64,000 bases of DNA from Shinella sp. XGS7. GTDB taxonomy: Bacteria; Pseudomonadota; Gammaproteobacteria; Burkholderiales; Burkholderiaceae_C. Position 1 is the stretch's first letter, and each line of letters opens with the position of its first letter. Below are positions 14,647 to 24,534 of the stretch, piece by piece. The translations under genes were made by a program, and so were the position numbers. The notes under the pieces were generated by a model. The model did no database searches and was not told where the DNA came from. It saw only the letters and a list, made by a program, of their open reading frames with translations. The DNA lies in assembly GCF_020535565.1 (NCBI RefSeq), contig NZ_CP084758.1, positions 2,617,001-2,681,000 on the forward strand, given 5' to 3'.

Positions 14647-16821
14647 TCAGGGCGCGATGTCGCCGTCGGTGAAGACCGAGGGCGAGAAGTCCGGCACGCC
14701 CGCCGGGCGCTGGCCCGCGGCCCAGGCGCTGAGCTGCTCGGCCGGCATGGCGCGGGCGAAGAGAAAGCCTTGCAGCTCGTCGCAGTCCAGGGCCTGCAGG
14801 ATGTCGCGCTGGCCGGCGGTTTCCACGCCTTCGGCCACCACCGAGAGCTCCAGCGCATGGGCCAGCTTGATCACGGCATCAACCACCGCGCGCGCGTCCT
14901 TGTTGCCTTCCAGGTCCTGGATGAAGCTGCGGTCGATCTTGAGCTGGCGCGCCGGCAACTGGCGCAGATAGGCCAGGCTGGAGTAACCGGTGCCGAAGTC
15001 GTCGATCGAGAGATAGACGCCCACCCGCGCCAGCTCGTCGAAGGTGCGCTGGGTGGCGACGATGTCCTCCATGGCCACCGACTCGGTGATCTCGCACAGC
15101 AGCATGGAGGCCTCCAGGCGGTAGCGCTCCAGCACCTTCGCCACCCTGGGCGCCAGATCGGGCTGGCGCAGCTGGTGCACCGAGAGATTGATGGCCACGC
15201 GCACGCGCAGGCCCTGGTCCAGCCAGGCGCGCATCTGGCGACAGGCTTCCTCGATCACCCAGCTGCCCAGCGCATTGATCAGGCCGAAGCGCTCGGCCAC
15301 CGGGATGAACTGGGCCGGCGAGACATCGCCCAGCGTGGGGTGATGCCAGCGCAGCAGGGCTTCCACGCCGCGCAGCTGGTTCCGGCGGGCGTCGAACTTG
15401 GGCTGGTAGTGCAGGCGCAGCTGGTTTTGCTGCAGGGCCTGGCGCAGATCGTTCTGCAGGGCCAGCTGCTCGCCGGCGCCGGCATCCATATGGCTCTGGA
15501 ACACCGCATAGGTGTTGCCGCCGGCGCGCTTAGCGGCGTACATGGCGGCATCGGCATTGGCCATCAGGCGTTCGGCCGGGCCGTGCTCGGGGTAGACGGC
15601 GATGCCCACCGAGGCGCTCACATGCTGGGGCCGTCCGTCCACCAGCACGGGTTCGGCCAGGGCCTGGACCAGGCGATGCGCCAGGGCGGCGCAGGCGGCG
15701 ACATCGGCCACGTCTTCCAGCAGCAGCACGAACTCGTCGCCGCCCAGACGGGCGACGGTATCGCTGTCTCGCACCAGGGCCAGCAGGCGCCGGGCCACGT
15801 CCTTGAGCACCTTGTCGCCCGCGGCATGGCCCAGGGAGTCGTTGACGGGCTTGAAACCATCCAGATCCACGAAGAGCAGGGCCAGGCGTTGCGGCGCCTG
15901 CCGCTTGGCGCCGCGCTGCTCATCGGCGCCGGGGCCGCCGGTCTGGCGGCTCACGCGTGCCAGGGCATGCTGGAGCCGGTCTTCCAGCAGCAGGCGGTTG
16001 GGCAGCTCGGTGAGAGGGTCCAGAAAGGCGCGGCGCTGCAGTTCCTGGTTGGCGTCCTGCAGGGAGGCGGCCAGCAGGGCGGTGCGGGTCTGCAGCCGGG
16101 CGTCCAGGCTGGAGGTCATCAGGGTCATGGCCAGCAGGGCGAAGGTGGCCAGCATCACGAACTCGCCGAGCTGGCCGCCCCCCAGGGCGTCCGCGCTCAG
16201 GCACAGGGTCCCCTCGGGCACCTGGGCCGCGGCCATGCCGCTGTAGTGCATGCCGCTGATGGCCAGGCCCATGACCAGGGCCGCCGCGGCCTGGAAGGCC
16301 AGGGCGCGGCGCTTGTCCACCCGGCGCAGCCAGAAGAAGATCAGCAGGGCAGCAGCCGAGGCCGTCACCGCGATCAGCACCGAGACCAGCACCCAGCCCC
16401 AGTGCCAGACGATGGGCGGCGCCAGCTCCAGCGCCATCATGCCGGTGTAGTGCATGGCACAGATGCCGGCGCCCATGGCCAGGGCGCCACCGGCCAGGCG
16501 CAGCCGGCTGAGGCTGCCGCCGCCGGCGATGTGCAGGGCCAGGGCCGAGACGGCCACCGCCGCCACCCAGGACAGCAGGGTCAGGCCCTCGCGATAGCCC
16601 AGCTCGATGGGCAGGCTGTAGGCCAGCATGCCCACGAAGTGCATGGACCAGATGCCCGAGCCCATGGCGATGGAGCCGCCCGCCCACCAGGCCAGGGCCG
16701 CCGCGCCTTCATGAAACCGGACCCGCTTGGTCAGATCCAGGGTCACATAGGAGGCGAAGCTGGCGATCAGCACCGAGGCGGCCACGATCCAGGGATCGTA
16801 GCTGGGGGTCAGATAGGGCAT
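14647..16821 (-). CDS. MHYT-GGDEF-EAL membrane c-di-GMP turnover protein
   Basis: 724 residues. The N-terminal 230 are a seven-helix MHYT sensor with three copies of the metal-binding motif (MHFVGMLA, MHYTGMMA, MHYSGMAA), proposed in the family to sense gases or redox through copper. A GGDEF domain has an intact active site (RLGGDEF near residue 359) and an upstream RxxD inhibitory site (RDSD). An EAL domain follows with VEALLRW near 485, CEITES and DDFGTGYSSL, so cyclase and phosphodiesterase motifs are both present; which dominates cannot be read from sequence. I chose the ATG at 16821 because it begins directly at the MHYT domain. The gene stands alone, divergent from the ABC permease. Confidence 0.93.
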   Translation of the reverse strand: MPYLTPSYDPWIVAASVLIASFASYVTLDLTKRVRFHEGAAALAWWAGGSIAMGSGIWSMHFVGMLAYSLPIELGYREGLTLLSWVAAVAVSALALHIAGGGSLSRLRLAGGALAMGAGICAMHYTGMMALELAPPIVWHWGWVLVSVLIAVTASAAALLIFFWLRRVDKRRALAFQAAAALVMGLAISGMHYSGMAAAQVPEGTLCLSADALGGGQLGEFVMLATFALLAMTLMTSSLDARLQTRTALLAASLQDANQELQRRAFLDPLTELPNRLLLEDRLQHALARVSRQTGGPGADEQRGAKRQAPQRLALLFVDLDGFKPVNDSLGHAAGDKVLKDVARRLLALVRDSDTVARLGGDEFVLLLEDVADVAACAALAHRLVQALAEPVLVDGRPQHVSASVGIAVYPEHGPAERLMANADAAMYAAKRAGGNTYAVFQSHMDAGAGEQLALQNDLRQALQQNQLRLHYQPKFDARRNQLRGVEALLRWHHPTLGDVSPAQFIPVAERFGLINALGSWVIEEACRQMRAWLDQGLRVRVAINLSVHQLRQPDLAPRVAKVLERYRLEASMLLCEITESVAMEDIVATQRTFDELARVGVYLSIDDFGTGYSSLAYLRQLPARQLKIDRSFIQDLEGNKDARAVVDAVIKLAHALELSVVAEGVETAGQRDILQALDCDELQGFLFARAMPAEQLSAWAAGQRPAGVPDFSPSVFTDGDIAP

Positions 16822-16895
16822 TCGGCGAGTATCGTCCCGGGGCCCTGATTCTTGAGCGCCAGCGGGCGATGCTCGCCTTGTCTTACAGTCCGCGC

Positions 16896-19439
16896 ATGAA
16901 CACGCTTGCACGATCTCCCTCGGTGTTTCTGCTGGCCTGGCGCCAGCTGCGGCGCGATTGGCGCGCCGGTGAGCTGCGCCTGCTGGTGCTGGCCGTGGTG
17001 CTGGCCGTGGCGGCGCTATGCGCCGTGGGTTTTCTCTCCGACCGCCTGGACCAGGGTCTGCGCCGCGACGCGGCCCAGCTGCTGGGCGGCGATGCGGTGG
17101 TGGTGAGTGATCAGGCGACGCCGCCGCCCCTGCTGGCCCTGGCCCAGGCCCAGGGCCTGAGCCTGGTGAACACGGTGAGCTTTCCCAGCATGGCGCGGGC
17201 ACCGGACGAGAAGGGCGGCGCGAGCCGCCTGGTGGCGGTCAAGGCGGTGGGCGCGGCCTATCCGCTGCGGGGCCGGGTCTTGCTGGAGGACGGCCGCGAG
17301 GTGGGGGCGCCCGCGCCCGGCGAGGTCTGGCTGGATGCCGGGGTGCTGGATGCCCTGGGCCTGGCCCGCGGCGACAGCCTGCTGCTGGGCGACAGCCGCC
17401 TGCGCATTGCCGGCGTGATTCGTACCGAGCCGGACCGGGGCGCGGGCTTCCTGGCCTTTGCGCCGCGGGTGATGCTGGCCGAGGGCGACCTGGCCGCCAC
17501 CGGCCTGGTGCAGCCGGCCAGCCGCCTGAGCTACCGCCTGGCGGTGGCGGCCGGCCCGCAGCAGGGCGCGGCCCTGCGTGAGTTCAATCGCCAGGCCCAG
17601 GCCCGCATTGATGGCGGCGAGTTCCGCGGCGTGCGCCTGGAATCGCTGGAAAGCGGCCGGCCCGAGATGCGCCAGACCCTGGATCGGGCCGGCAAGTTCC
17701 TGAATCTGGTGGCCATGCTCTCGGCCCTGCTGGCCGCGGTGGCCGTGGCCCTGGCGGCACGTGACTTCGCGGCCCGCCATCTGGACGACTGCGCCATGCT
17801 GCGGGTGCTGGGGCAGTCGCAGCGGCGCATTGCCTGGTCCTACACCCTGGAGTTTGGCGGCGTGGGCCTGCTGGCCAGCCTGGCCGGCGTGGGCCTGGGC
17901 TGGGCTTTGCACCACGGCTTTGTGGCCCTGCTGGCGGGGCTGATCGAGGTGGATCTGCCCGCGCCCAGCCTCTGGCCCGTGGGTCTGGGCCTGGGCCTGG
18001 GGCTGAGCCTGCTGCTGGGCTTTGGCCTGCCGCCGGTGCTGCAACTGGCCAGCGTGCCGGCCCTGCGCGTGATCCGCCGTGATCTCGGAGGGCTCAAGGC
18101 GGGCTCGCTCTCGGTGCTGTTGGCCGGTGTGCTGGGCTTTGCGGCCATCCTGGTGGCGCTCTCGGCGGATATCAAGCTGGGTCTGATCGCGGCCGGCGGC
18201 TTCGCCGCTGCCCTGGCCCTGTTCGCCCTGCTGGCCTATCTGGCGGTGCGCCTGCTGCGCCGCCTGGTGCCGCTCTCGGTGGGCGGGGCCACCGGGGCGC
18301 CGCGCTGGCTGCTGCTGGCCACGCGCCAGGTGGCGGCGCGGCCGGTGTTTGCGGTGGTGCAGGTGTCCTCGCTGGCGGTGGGCCTGCTGGCCCTGACCCT
18401 GCTGGTGCTGCTGCGCACCGATCTGATCAGCAGCTGGCGGGCTGCCAGCCCGGCGGATGCGCCCAACCGCTTCGTGATCAATGTGCAGCCGGACCAGTCC
18501 GAGCCCTTCCAGGCGGCGCTGCGCGAGGCCGGGGTGGCGCGCTACGACTGGTATCCCATGATCCGCGGCCGTCTGGTGGCCATCAATGACAAGGCGGTCT
18601 CGCCCAAGCAGTTCGGCGAGGAGCGCGCCCAGCGCCTGGTGGAGCGCGAGTTCAATCTGAGCCACAGCGCCGAGCTGCCCCAGCACAACGAGCTGGTGGG
18701 CGGGCGCTGGCAGGCCGACGAGCCCGAGGGCCTGAGTGTGGAGGAGGGCCTGGCCAAGCAGCTGGGGCTGAAGCTCGGTGACCGGCTGCGCTTCGACATT
18801 GCCGGCCAGGCGGTGGACGGGCGCATCAGCAGCCTGCGCAAGGTGGACTGGAGTTCGATGCGGGTGAACTTCTTCGTGCTCTTCCCGCGCAGCGCCATGC
18901 CCGAACTGCCGGCCACCTATATCTCGGCCTTCCGGGCGCCGGCTGGCGGCGCGCTGGACAAGCGCCTGGGCCATGACTTTCCCAATATCACCAATGTCGA
19001 TGTCTCGACCCAGATCGAGCAGGTGCAGAAGGTGCTGGACCAGGTGATACAGGCGGTGCAGTTCCTCTTCGCCTTCACCCTGGCCACCGGCCTGGTGGTG
19101 CTGCTCAGCGCCGTGAGCAGCACGCGCGAGGCGCGCACCCGCGAGTTCGGGCTGATGCGCGCCCTGGGGGCGGGCCGCGGCCTGCTGGCCCAGGTGCAGC
19201 GGGCCGAGCTGCTGGGCGTGGGCCTGCTGGCGGGCTTTCTGGCGGGCGTCGTGGCCCTGCTCATCTCCAGCGTGCTGGCCCGTCAGGTCTTCGAGTTCGC
19301 GTGGAGCGGCAGTCTCTGGGTGCCCCTGGCCAGCGCCCTGAGCGGCGCCTTGCTGGCCCAGGCCGCCGGCTGGTGGAGCCTGCGCGGCGTGCTGCAGCGG
19401 CCCGTGATGGCCACCTTGCGCGAGGCGGACAACAACTGA
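16896..19439 (+). CDS. FtsX-type ABC transporter permease (YbbP-like)
   Basis: 847 residues. An N-terminal membrane helix (LRLLVLAVVLAVAALCAVGF) is followed by a periplasmic MacB-like region and two FtsX permease blocks: LNLVAMLSALLAAVAVALAA near residues 270-290, and LFAFTLATGLVVLLSAVSST near 725 with the typical TREFGLMRALGAGR cytoplasmic loop. Length and layout match YbbP-like permeases, which pair with a YbbA-type ATPase and are thought to extract or move envelope lipids or lipoproteins. No ATPase gene is adjacent. The start at 16896 gives the expected short cytoplasmic N-terminus. A terminator follows the stop. Confidence 0.88.
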   Translation: MNTLARSPSVFLLAWRQLRRDWRAGELRLLVLAVVLAVAALCAVGFLSDRLDQGLRRDAAQLLGGDAVVVSDQATPPPLLALAQAQGLSLVNTVSFPSMARAPDEKGGASRLVAVKAVGAAYPLRGRVLLEDGREVGAPAPGEVWLDAGVLDALGLARGDSLLLGDSRLRIAGVIRTEPDRGAGFLAFAPRVMLAEGDLAATGLVQPASRLSYRLAVAAGPQQGAALREFNRQAQARIDGGEFRGVRLESLESGRPEMRQTLDRAGKFLNLVAMLSALLAAVAVALAARDFAARHLDDCAMLRVLGQSQRRIAWSYTLEFGGVGLLASLAGVGLGWALHHGFVALLAGLIEVDLPAPSLWPVGLGLGLGLSLLLGFGLPPVLQLASVPALRVIRRDLGGLKAGSLSVLLAGVLGFAAILVALSADIKLGLIAAGGFAAALALFALLAYLAVRLLRRLVPLSVGGATGAPRWLLLATRQVAARPVFAVVQVSSLAVGLLALTLLVLLRTDLISSWRAASPADAPNRFVINVQPDQSEPFQAALREAGVARYDWYPMIRGRLVAINDKAVSPKQFGEERAQRLVEREFNLSHSAELPQHNELVGGRWQADEPEGLSVEEGLAKQLGLKLGDRLRFDIAGQAVDGRISSLRKVDWSSMRVNFFVLFPRSAMPELPATYISAFRAPAGGALDKRLGHDFPNITNVDVSTQIEQVQKVLDQVIQAVQFLFAFTLATGLVVLLSAVSSTREARTREFGLMRALGAGRGLLAQVQRAELLGVGLLAGFLAGVVALLISSVLARQVFEFAWSGSLWVPLASALSGALLAQAAGWWSLRGVLQRPVMATLREADNN

Positions 19440-19480
19440 GCCGAGCGCCCGGGCCCAGTGCCCAGTGCCCCGGACAAAGC

Positions 19481-19510
19481 AAAGCCGGCCCCGCGAGGGA
19501 CCGGCTTTTT
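19481..19510. terminator. Terminator between convergent ABC permease and MCP genes
   Basis: Stem AAAGCCGG/CCGGCTTT (19481-19488 and 19501-19508) followed by TTTTT on the + strand. It is usable for the permease and, in reverse, for the MCP operon end. Confidence 0.8.
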
Positions 19511-19530
19511 CTTGCCGGGGTGCTCGGGGT

Positions 19531-21540
19531 TTAGAAGGTTTCCCAGTCGCCGTCGGCCGCCTTCGGGGCCGGGGCGGCCGCGGGGCGCGGGGCGGCCGGC
19601 CTGGGCGCGGCGGCACTGGCCTTGGGCGCCGGTGCAGGGCGGGGGGCCGCGCTGGGCTTGGCGCTGGATGTGGGGGTGTGTGCCGGGGCCGGGGCCTTGC
19701 GGGGCGCCGGGGCGGAGTGCGAGGCCGGGGCATCATGGCCCAGGCGGAAGACCGAGATCACCTCGTTGAGCTTGTGGGCCTGGTCTTTGAGGCTCTCGGC
19801 GGCGGCGGCGGATTCCTCCACCAGGGCCGCGTTCTGCTGGGTCATCTGGTCCAGCTGCACCACGGCGCCATTGACCTGGCCGATGCCATCGCTTTGCTCG
19901 GCGCTGGCGGCGCTGATCTCGCCGATGATGTCCGAGACCCGCTGCACGCTGGCCACGATCTCGTCCATGGAGGCGCCGGCCTCCTGCACCAGGCGGCTGC
20001 CGGTCTCGACCTTGTCGACGCTGGCGCCGATCAGGGTCTTGATCTCCTTGGCTGCCTCGGCGCTGCGCTGGGCCAGGCTGCGGACCTCGGAGGCCACCAC
20101 CGCGAAGCCGCGGCCCTGCTCGCCGGCCCGCGCGGCTTCCACGGCCGCGTTCAGGGCCAGGATATTGGTCTGGAAGGCGATGCCGTCGATCACGCCGATG
20201 ATGTCGTTGATCTTCTTGGAGCTGGTGTTGATCTCGTCCATGGTCGAGACCACCTGGCCCACGACCTGGCCGCCCTTGGCTGCGGCGCTGGAGGCGCTGG
20301 AGGCCAGCTGGTTGGCGGTCTGGGCCGCGTCGGCGGTCTGACGCACGGTGCCGGTGAGCTGCTCCATGCTGGAGGCCGCCTGCTGCAGATTGGAGGCGGT
20401 CTGCTCGGTGCGGCTGGACAGGTCCTGGGCCCCAAGCGCGATCTCGCTGGAGGCCGTGGTGATGGAGCCCGTGGCGCTGCGCACGTCCAGCATGATGTGC
20501 TGGATCTTCTCGGCAAAGGTGTTGAAGGACTGGGCGATGCGGCCGATCTCGTCGCGCCCGCTGGCCGGCAGGCGCTGGGTCAGGTCACCGCCGCCGGCGC
20601 TGATCTCGTCCAGCGCGGCGCGCACCTTGTCCAGGCCGCCCAGCATGGCGGTCACCAGACCCGCCACCAGCACGCCGGCCAGTGCAGCCACGATGACCAG
20701 GGCGATCAGGGAGGTGTTGATCAGACTGGAGAGCGAGGCCAGGGCTTCGCCCTTGTCGGCCGCGGTGACCAGCACCCAGTCGGTGTCGGCAATGGCCGCG
20801 GCGCGCAGCAGCACGGTCTGCTCGCCCACCTTGGCCTCCACCCAGCTGGCGCCGGGCTTGAGGCTGTTCTCGAGTGCGGCGGGATCGAACTGGGCGCTCA
20901 TGTCCGTGCTGGGCTTCATGGCCAGGTTCGCGTCGGGGTGGGCAATGATCTTGCCCTGGCGGGTGACCAGGAAAGCCCAGCCCGAGGCGGTGGGCTTGAT
21001 GGACTTGACGGTCTCGACCACGCCGTCCAGATAGACGTCGGACGCCACCACGGCCGCGGTATTGCCACCGTCCTTCACGGCCTGGGCAAAGGTCACGACC
21101 AGACGCTTGGTGCCGGCGTCCACATAGGGCTCGGTCAGGATGGGGCCGTTGGCCGCGGCGGCCTGCTTGTACCAGGGGCGGGCCGTCGGGTCATAGTCGG
21201 GCGGCAGGTCGTTCTGCGGGGTGGAGAAGTGCACCTTCTTATTGGCCAGGCCCACATAAGCGTTGTCCATGCGGCCGGACTTGGCGGCCTGGACCAGCAT
21301 GGGCACGGGATCGTCCAGCTTGGCCACGGGCTGCAGGGCCAGGACGATGTCGCGCTGGGTGCGCACCCATTGGGCCACGGTCGCGCCGTGGGCGGAGGCC
21401 AGCGCGTCCAGGCTGGACTGGACCTGAGCCTGGGTGTGCTTGCGCACGATCAGGTAGTCGGCCACCGTGACCACGGCCAGAGCCACCACCACCGCCCCCA
21501 TGCAGAAGGCGATCAAGCGCATTTTGATCGATTCGAACAT
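19531..21540 (-). CDS. Methyl-accepting chemotaxis protein, dCache type
   Basis: 669 residues. A membrane helix after MFESIKMRL precedes a periplasmic dCache-like region ([20 protein letters not shown] (split by eye), [17 protein letters not shown]), the fold that binds amino acids and other small ligands. A second helix near 300-325, HAMP and the MCP signalling domain follow; the hairpin tip reads [20 protein letters not shown]. The extreme C-terminus is DGDWETF, like the NWETF tail of enteric receptors that tethers CheR and CheB, after an Ala/Pro-rich linker. I chose the ATG at 21540, preceded by CCAGGAG. It is the last gene of the - strand chemotaxis cluster. Confidence 0.93.
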   Translation of the reverse strand: MFESIKMRLIAFCMGAVVVALAVVTVADYLIVRKHTQAQVQSSLDALASAHGATVAQWVRTQRDIVLALQPVAKLDDPVPMLVQAAKSGRMDNAYVGLANKKVHFSTPQNDLPPDYDPTARPWYKQAAAANGPILTEPYVDAGTKRLVVTFAQAVKDGGNTAAVVASDVYLDGVVETVKSIKPTASGWAFLVTRQGKIIAHPDANLAMKPSTDMSAQFDPAALENSLKPGASWVEAKVGEQTVLLRAAAIADTDWVLVTAADKGEALASLSSLINTSLIALVIVAALAGVLVAGLVTAMLGGLDKVRAALDEISAGGGDLTQRLPASGRDEIGRIAQSFNTFAEKIQHIMLDVRSATGSITTASSEIALGAQDLSSRTEQTASNLQQAASSMEQLTGTVRQTADAAQTANQLASSASSAAAKGGQVVGQVVSTMDEINTSSKKINDIIGVIDGIAFQTNILALNAAVEAARAGEQGRGFAVVASEVRSLAQRSAEAAKEIKTLIGASVDKVETGSRLVQEAGASMDEIVASVQRVSDIIGEISAASAEQSDGIGQVNGAVVQLDQMTQQNAALVEESAAAAESLKDQAHKLNEVISVFRLGHDAPASHSAPAPRKAPAPAHTPTSSAKPSAAPRPAPAPKASAAAPRPAAPRPAAAPAPKAADGDWETF

Positions 21541-21564
21541 CACTGACTCCTGGAGAAAAAAGTC

Positions 21565-21592
21565 AAAAAAGGGGACAGGACCTTGCGGTCCT
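21565..21592 (-). terminator. Intrinsic terminator after the second MCP gene
   Basis: On the - strand a stem (21577-21582 with 21587-21592, extended by GGGG/CCCC) is followed by TTTTTT. It lies between the second MCP gene and the dCache MCP gene, so the last MCP may have its own promoter in 21593-21723 or rely on read-through. Confidence 0.75.
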
Positions 21593-21723
21593 CCCCCCCT
21601 TGTTCTTCGTCGGCGCCGGTCTTGTGCCGGCATCTGCCTTGTCGGTTCTGGCTGGCCCGGCCTTGTTGGTCCTGGCGGCTCAGCCTGGCGGCGCCTGGGC
21701 CCCGCCTCTGTCCTGGAAATGCT

Positions 21724-23850
21724 TCAGAAGGTCTCCCAATCGCCGTCGCCGCCACCCGTCTTGCCACCGGGCGTCGTGCTGGGTGCCGGCGCACTGCGTG
21801 GCGCGGCGGCGGCCTTGACGCTGGGGGGCGTGGCGCGCGCTGCCGGGGCGGGTTTGCCACCTGGGGCGGACTTGCTGATGCTGGATCCACTTGGGGGGCG
21901 GGGCTTGGGCGCCGGTGCCGGCTCGCCCTGGCCCGCGGCCAGGCGGAACACACCCACCGCCTGCACCAGGCGCTGGGCCTGCTCGCGCAGGCTCTCGGCC
22001 GCGGCGGCAGATTCCTCCACCAGGGCTGCGTTCTGCTGGGTCATCTGGTCGAGCTGGGTGACGGACTGGTTGACCTGGCCGATGCCTTCGCTCTGCTCGG
22101 CGGCGGCGGCGCTGATCTCGCCGATGATGTCCGAGACCCGCTGCACGCTGGCCACGATCTCATCCATGGAGGCGCCGGCCTCCTGCACCAGGCGGCTGCC
22201 GGTCTCGACCTTGTCGACGCTGGCGCCGATCAGTGTCTTGATCTCCTTGGCCGCCTTGGCGGAACGCTGGGCAAGCTCGCGCACCTCCTGCGCCACGACC
22301 GCAAAGCCCTTGCCGGCCTCGCCCGCGCGCGCGGCTTCCACGCCGGCGTTGAGCGCAAGCAGATTGGTCTGGAAGGCGATCTCGTCGATGACGCCGATGA
22401 TGCTGGTGATCTTCTTGGAGCTGGTGTTGATCTCGTCCATGGTCGAGACCACCTGGCCCACGACCTCGCCGCCCCGCGCCGCGGCGCTGGAGGCCGAGCT
22501 GACCAGCTGATTGGCCGTGCGCGCCGATTCGGCGGTCTGGCGCACGGTATTGGTCAGCTGATCCATGGAGGAGGCCGTGTTCTGCAGATTGGAGGCGGTC
22601 TGCTCGGTGCGGCTTGAGAGATCCTGGTTGCCGGTGGCGATCTCGGCGCTGGCGGTGCCGATGGAGTCCACTGAATGACGCACGGTACCGATCATGTCGG
22701 CCAGACGCTGGCGCATGCTCTCGGCCTCGCGGGCCAGGGCGCCGATCTCGTCCTCGCGCTCGCTGCGCATGGGGGTGCTGAGGTCGCCCTGGGCGATGGC
22801 GCGCACACCCTCGTTGAGCGTGCCCAAGGGCTTGGCCACCCAGTTGCGCAGCAGCCAGGCCAGGCCTAGGCCCAGCACCAGGGTGGCGCCGCCCAGCATC
22901 AGCCAGAAGGGCACCATGGTGGCCCAGTGCGAGGCCATGGCCTCGCCACGCGAGACCTGGGCCACGACCCAGTGCCCGGTCTTGGGGTTCTTGCGGACGA
23001 TGGCGAAATCATCGCTGTGCTGGCTGCCCAGCAGGTCCGGCACCTCGTCGATATAGCCCGTCTCTGTGGCCTCGCCCAGATGCTTGAGCAGCTCGGGCGA
23101 GACTTCGCTCACCAGCTTGCCCTTGTGCTGGGGGTGGGCGGCGAAGCGTGCCTGACTCAGGTCCTTGCCCACGGTCAGCAGGTAGATGCCGCCGGTGTCG
23201 AAGAACTTGGACTCGCCCGCCATCTTGCCGATGGCCGACTCGAAGGCATCCAGATCGAAGCCGATGAAGAGCAGGCCCACGATCTTGCCGGCGTCGTTCT
23301 TCACCGGCTCGTAATAGCTCATGTAGGGCTTGCCGAAGAGCACGGCCCGGCCGGTGTAGGGCTGGCCCGCGCTCACCGCCGCATAGGCCGGGTGCTGCTT
23401 GCCCATCATGGTGCCAGTGACGCGCTCGCCCTTCTCGTTCTTCAGCGAGGTGGTGATGCGGATGAAGTCGTCGCCCTTGGCCGCGAACACGGTGGCCACG
23501 CCCCCCGTGTTGCCGGCAAATTTGTCGACCTGGGTGTAGTTGTTGTTGAGCTTGGGGCCCCAGTCACGCAGTTCACCGGTCTCTTCATTGAGCGTGAAGG
23601 AGGGGCCGAATTCCTGGCGGAAGCTGCCGAAGCTGCGTTGCACCAGGGTGCGCGAGGTGTCATCCATCGCGTTCATGGCGTCGACCAGGGCCTGGGCCTT
23701 GTCGCCCACCCAGCTGAGCACCCGCTCATGGGCTACCCTGGTGAGCAGCACGCTGACGGCGCCGCTGATGCCCAGCAGGACCAGGGCCAGGACGATGACG
23801 CCGATCACGGAGACCCGGCGCGCGATGGATTGTGCGCTTGATGTTGTCAT
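21724..23850 (-). CDS. Methyl-accepting chemotaxis protein, Cache_3/Cache_2-like sensor
   Basis: 708 residues. A first membrane helix ([20 protein letters not shown]) is followed by about 290 periplasmic residues with a Cache-type pattern ([20 protein letters not shown] (split by eye), [34 protein letters not shown]). A second helix ([20 protein letters not shown]), HAMP ([20 protein letters not shown]) and the signalling domain follow. The tip reads [20 protein letters not shown], slightly different from its two neighbours. The tail is GDGDWETF. It sits between cheW and the dCache MCP; the signalling half is close enough to both neighbours to suggest local duplication with swapped sensor domains. 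Confidence 0.93.
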   Translation of the reverse strand: MTTSSAQSIARRVSVIGVIVLALVLLGISGAVSVLLTRVAHERVLSWVGDKAQALVDAMNAMDDTSRTLVQRSFGSFRQEFGPSFTLNEETGELRDWGPKLNNNYTQVDKFAGNTGGVATVFAAKGDDFIRITTSLKNEKGERVTGTMMGKQHPAYAAVSAGQPYTGRAVLFGKPYMSYYEPVKNDAGKIVGLLFIGFDLDAFESAIGKMAGESKFFDTGGIYLLTVGKDLSQARFAAHPQHKGKLVSEVSPELLKHLGEATETGYIDEVPDLLGSQHSDDFAIVRKNPKTGHWVVAQVSRGEAMASHWATMVPFWLMLGGATLVLGLGLAWLLRNWVAKPLGTLNEGVRAIAQGDLSTPMRSEREDEIGALAREAESMRQRLADMIGTVRHSVDSIGTASAEIATGNQDLSSRTEQTASNLQNTASSMDQLTNTVRQTAESARTANQLVSSASSAAARGGEVVGQVVSTMDEINTSSKKITSIIGVIDEIAFQTNLLALNAGVEAARAGEAGKGFAVVAQEVRELAQRSAKAAKEIKTLIGASVDKVETGSRLVQEAGASMDEIVASVQRVSDIIGEISAAAAEQSEGIGQVNQSVTQLDQMTQQNAALVEESAAAAESLREQAQRLVQAVGVFRLAAGQGEPAPAPKPRPPSGSSISKSAPGGKPAPAARATPPSVKAAAAPRSAPAPSTTPGGKTGGGDGDWETF

Positions 23851-23882
23851 GGTGCGATTGCTGTAATTTTTGACAACGGGCC

Positions 23883-23910
23883 AAAAAAAGCCCGCCGGAT
23901 CAGGGCGGGC
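23883..23910 (-). terminator. Intrinsic terminator after cheW
   Basis: On the - strand GCCCGCC/GGCGGGC (23904-23910 with 23890-23896, 7-nt loop) is followed by seven Ts (23883-23889). It lies between cheW and the Cache MCP gene and would reduce MCP transcription relative to cheW. Confidence 0.8.
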
Positions 23911-23923
23911 CTTGGTCTGCTTA

Positions 23924-24460
23924 TCAGCCGATCACGGAATCCATCAATCCCATGTCGGCACTGCTCATCAGCCCTTCGATATCCATCAGGATGAGCATGC
24001 GCTCGCCGACGGCACCGATGCCGGTGATGAAGCTGGTGTCCACCGCGCTGGCGTTCAGCTCGGGGGCAGGTCGGATCACATCGCGGCTGAGTTCCAGCAC
24101 ATCGGAGACCGAATCGACCACGGCACCGACCACCCGGTTGCGCACGTTCAGCACGATCACCACAGTGAAGCCGTTGTACTCGGCGCTGGGGCAGCCCAGC
24201 TTGAGGCGCAGGTCCACGATGGGCACGATCACGCCGCGCAGATTGACGACGCCCTTGATGAACTCGGGGGCGTTGGCGATGCGGGTGGGCGGCTCGTAGG
24301 AACGGATCTCCTGCACCTTCAGGATGTCGATGCCGTATTCCTCGCTGCCCAGGCGGAAGGTCAGATACTCGCCGCCGGCAGGGCCTTGGGCCTGCACGGC
24401 CAGGGCGCCAGCGCCGGGTTCACGACGCACCAACTGGGTGGCTTCGCTGATGGTTTCCAT
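23924..24460 (-). CDS. cheW: Chemotaxis coupling protein CheW
   Basis: 178 residues. CheW is the cytoplasmic adaptor joining MCPs to the kinase CheA. The SH3-like fold is clear: [20 protein letters not shown] (split by eye), [20 protein letters not shown] (split by eye) and [14 protein letters not shown]. The start at 24460 has GAGGTAA five bases upstream. It lies between two MCP genes in the cluster, which supports a working chemotaxis array encoded here. An N-terminal extension of about 30 residues precedes the domain. Confidence 0.96.
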   Translation of the reverse strand: METISEATQLVRREPGAGALAVQAQGPAGGEYLTFRLGSEEYGIDILKVQEIRSYEPPTRIANAPEFIKGVVNLRGVIVPIVDLRLKLGCPSAEYNGFTVVIVLNVRNRVVGAVVDSVSDVLELSRDVIRPAPELNASAVDTSFITGIGAVGERMLILMDIEGLMSSADMGLMDSVIG

Positions 24461-24534
24461 GGCTTACCTCGTGCTAAGGAATGAAGTTGTGCAGGGGGTT
24501 GAAGAGCGGGCGGTCTGGCGCTTGTCGATGCGCA

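Noticed and set aside
19465-21546. Long + strand open frame opposite the dCache MCP
   Set aside because: It is the shadow of a well-supported MCP gene, with low-complexity translation. The same holds for + strand frames over the other MCPs, cheA and fliF.
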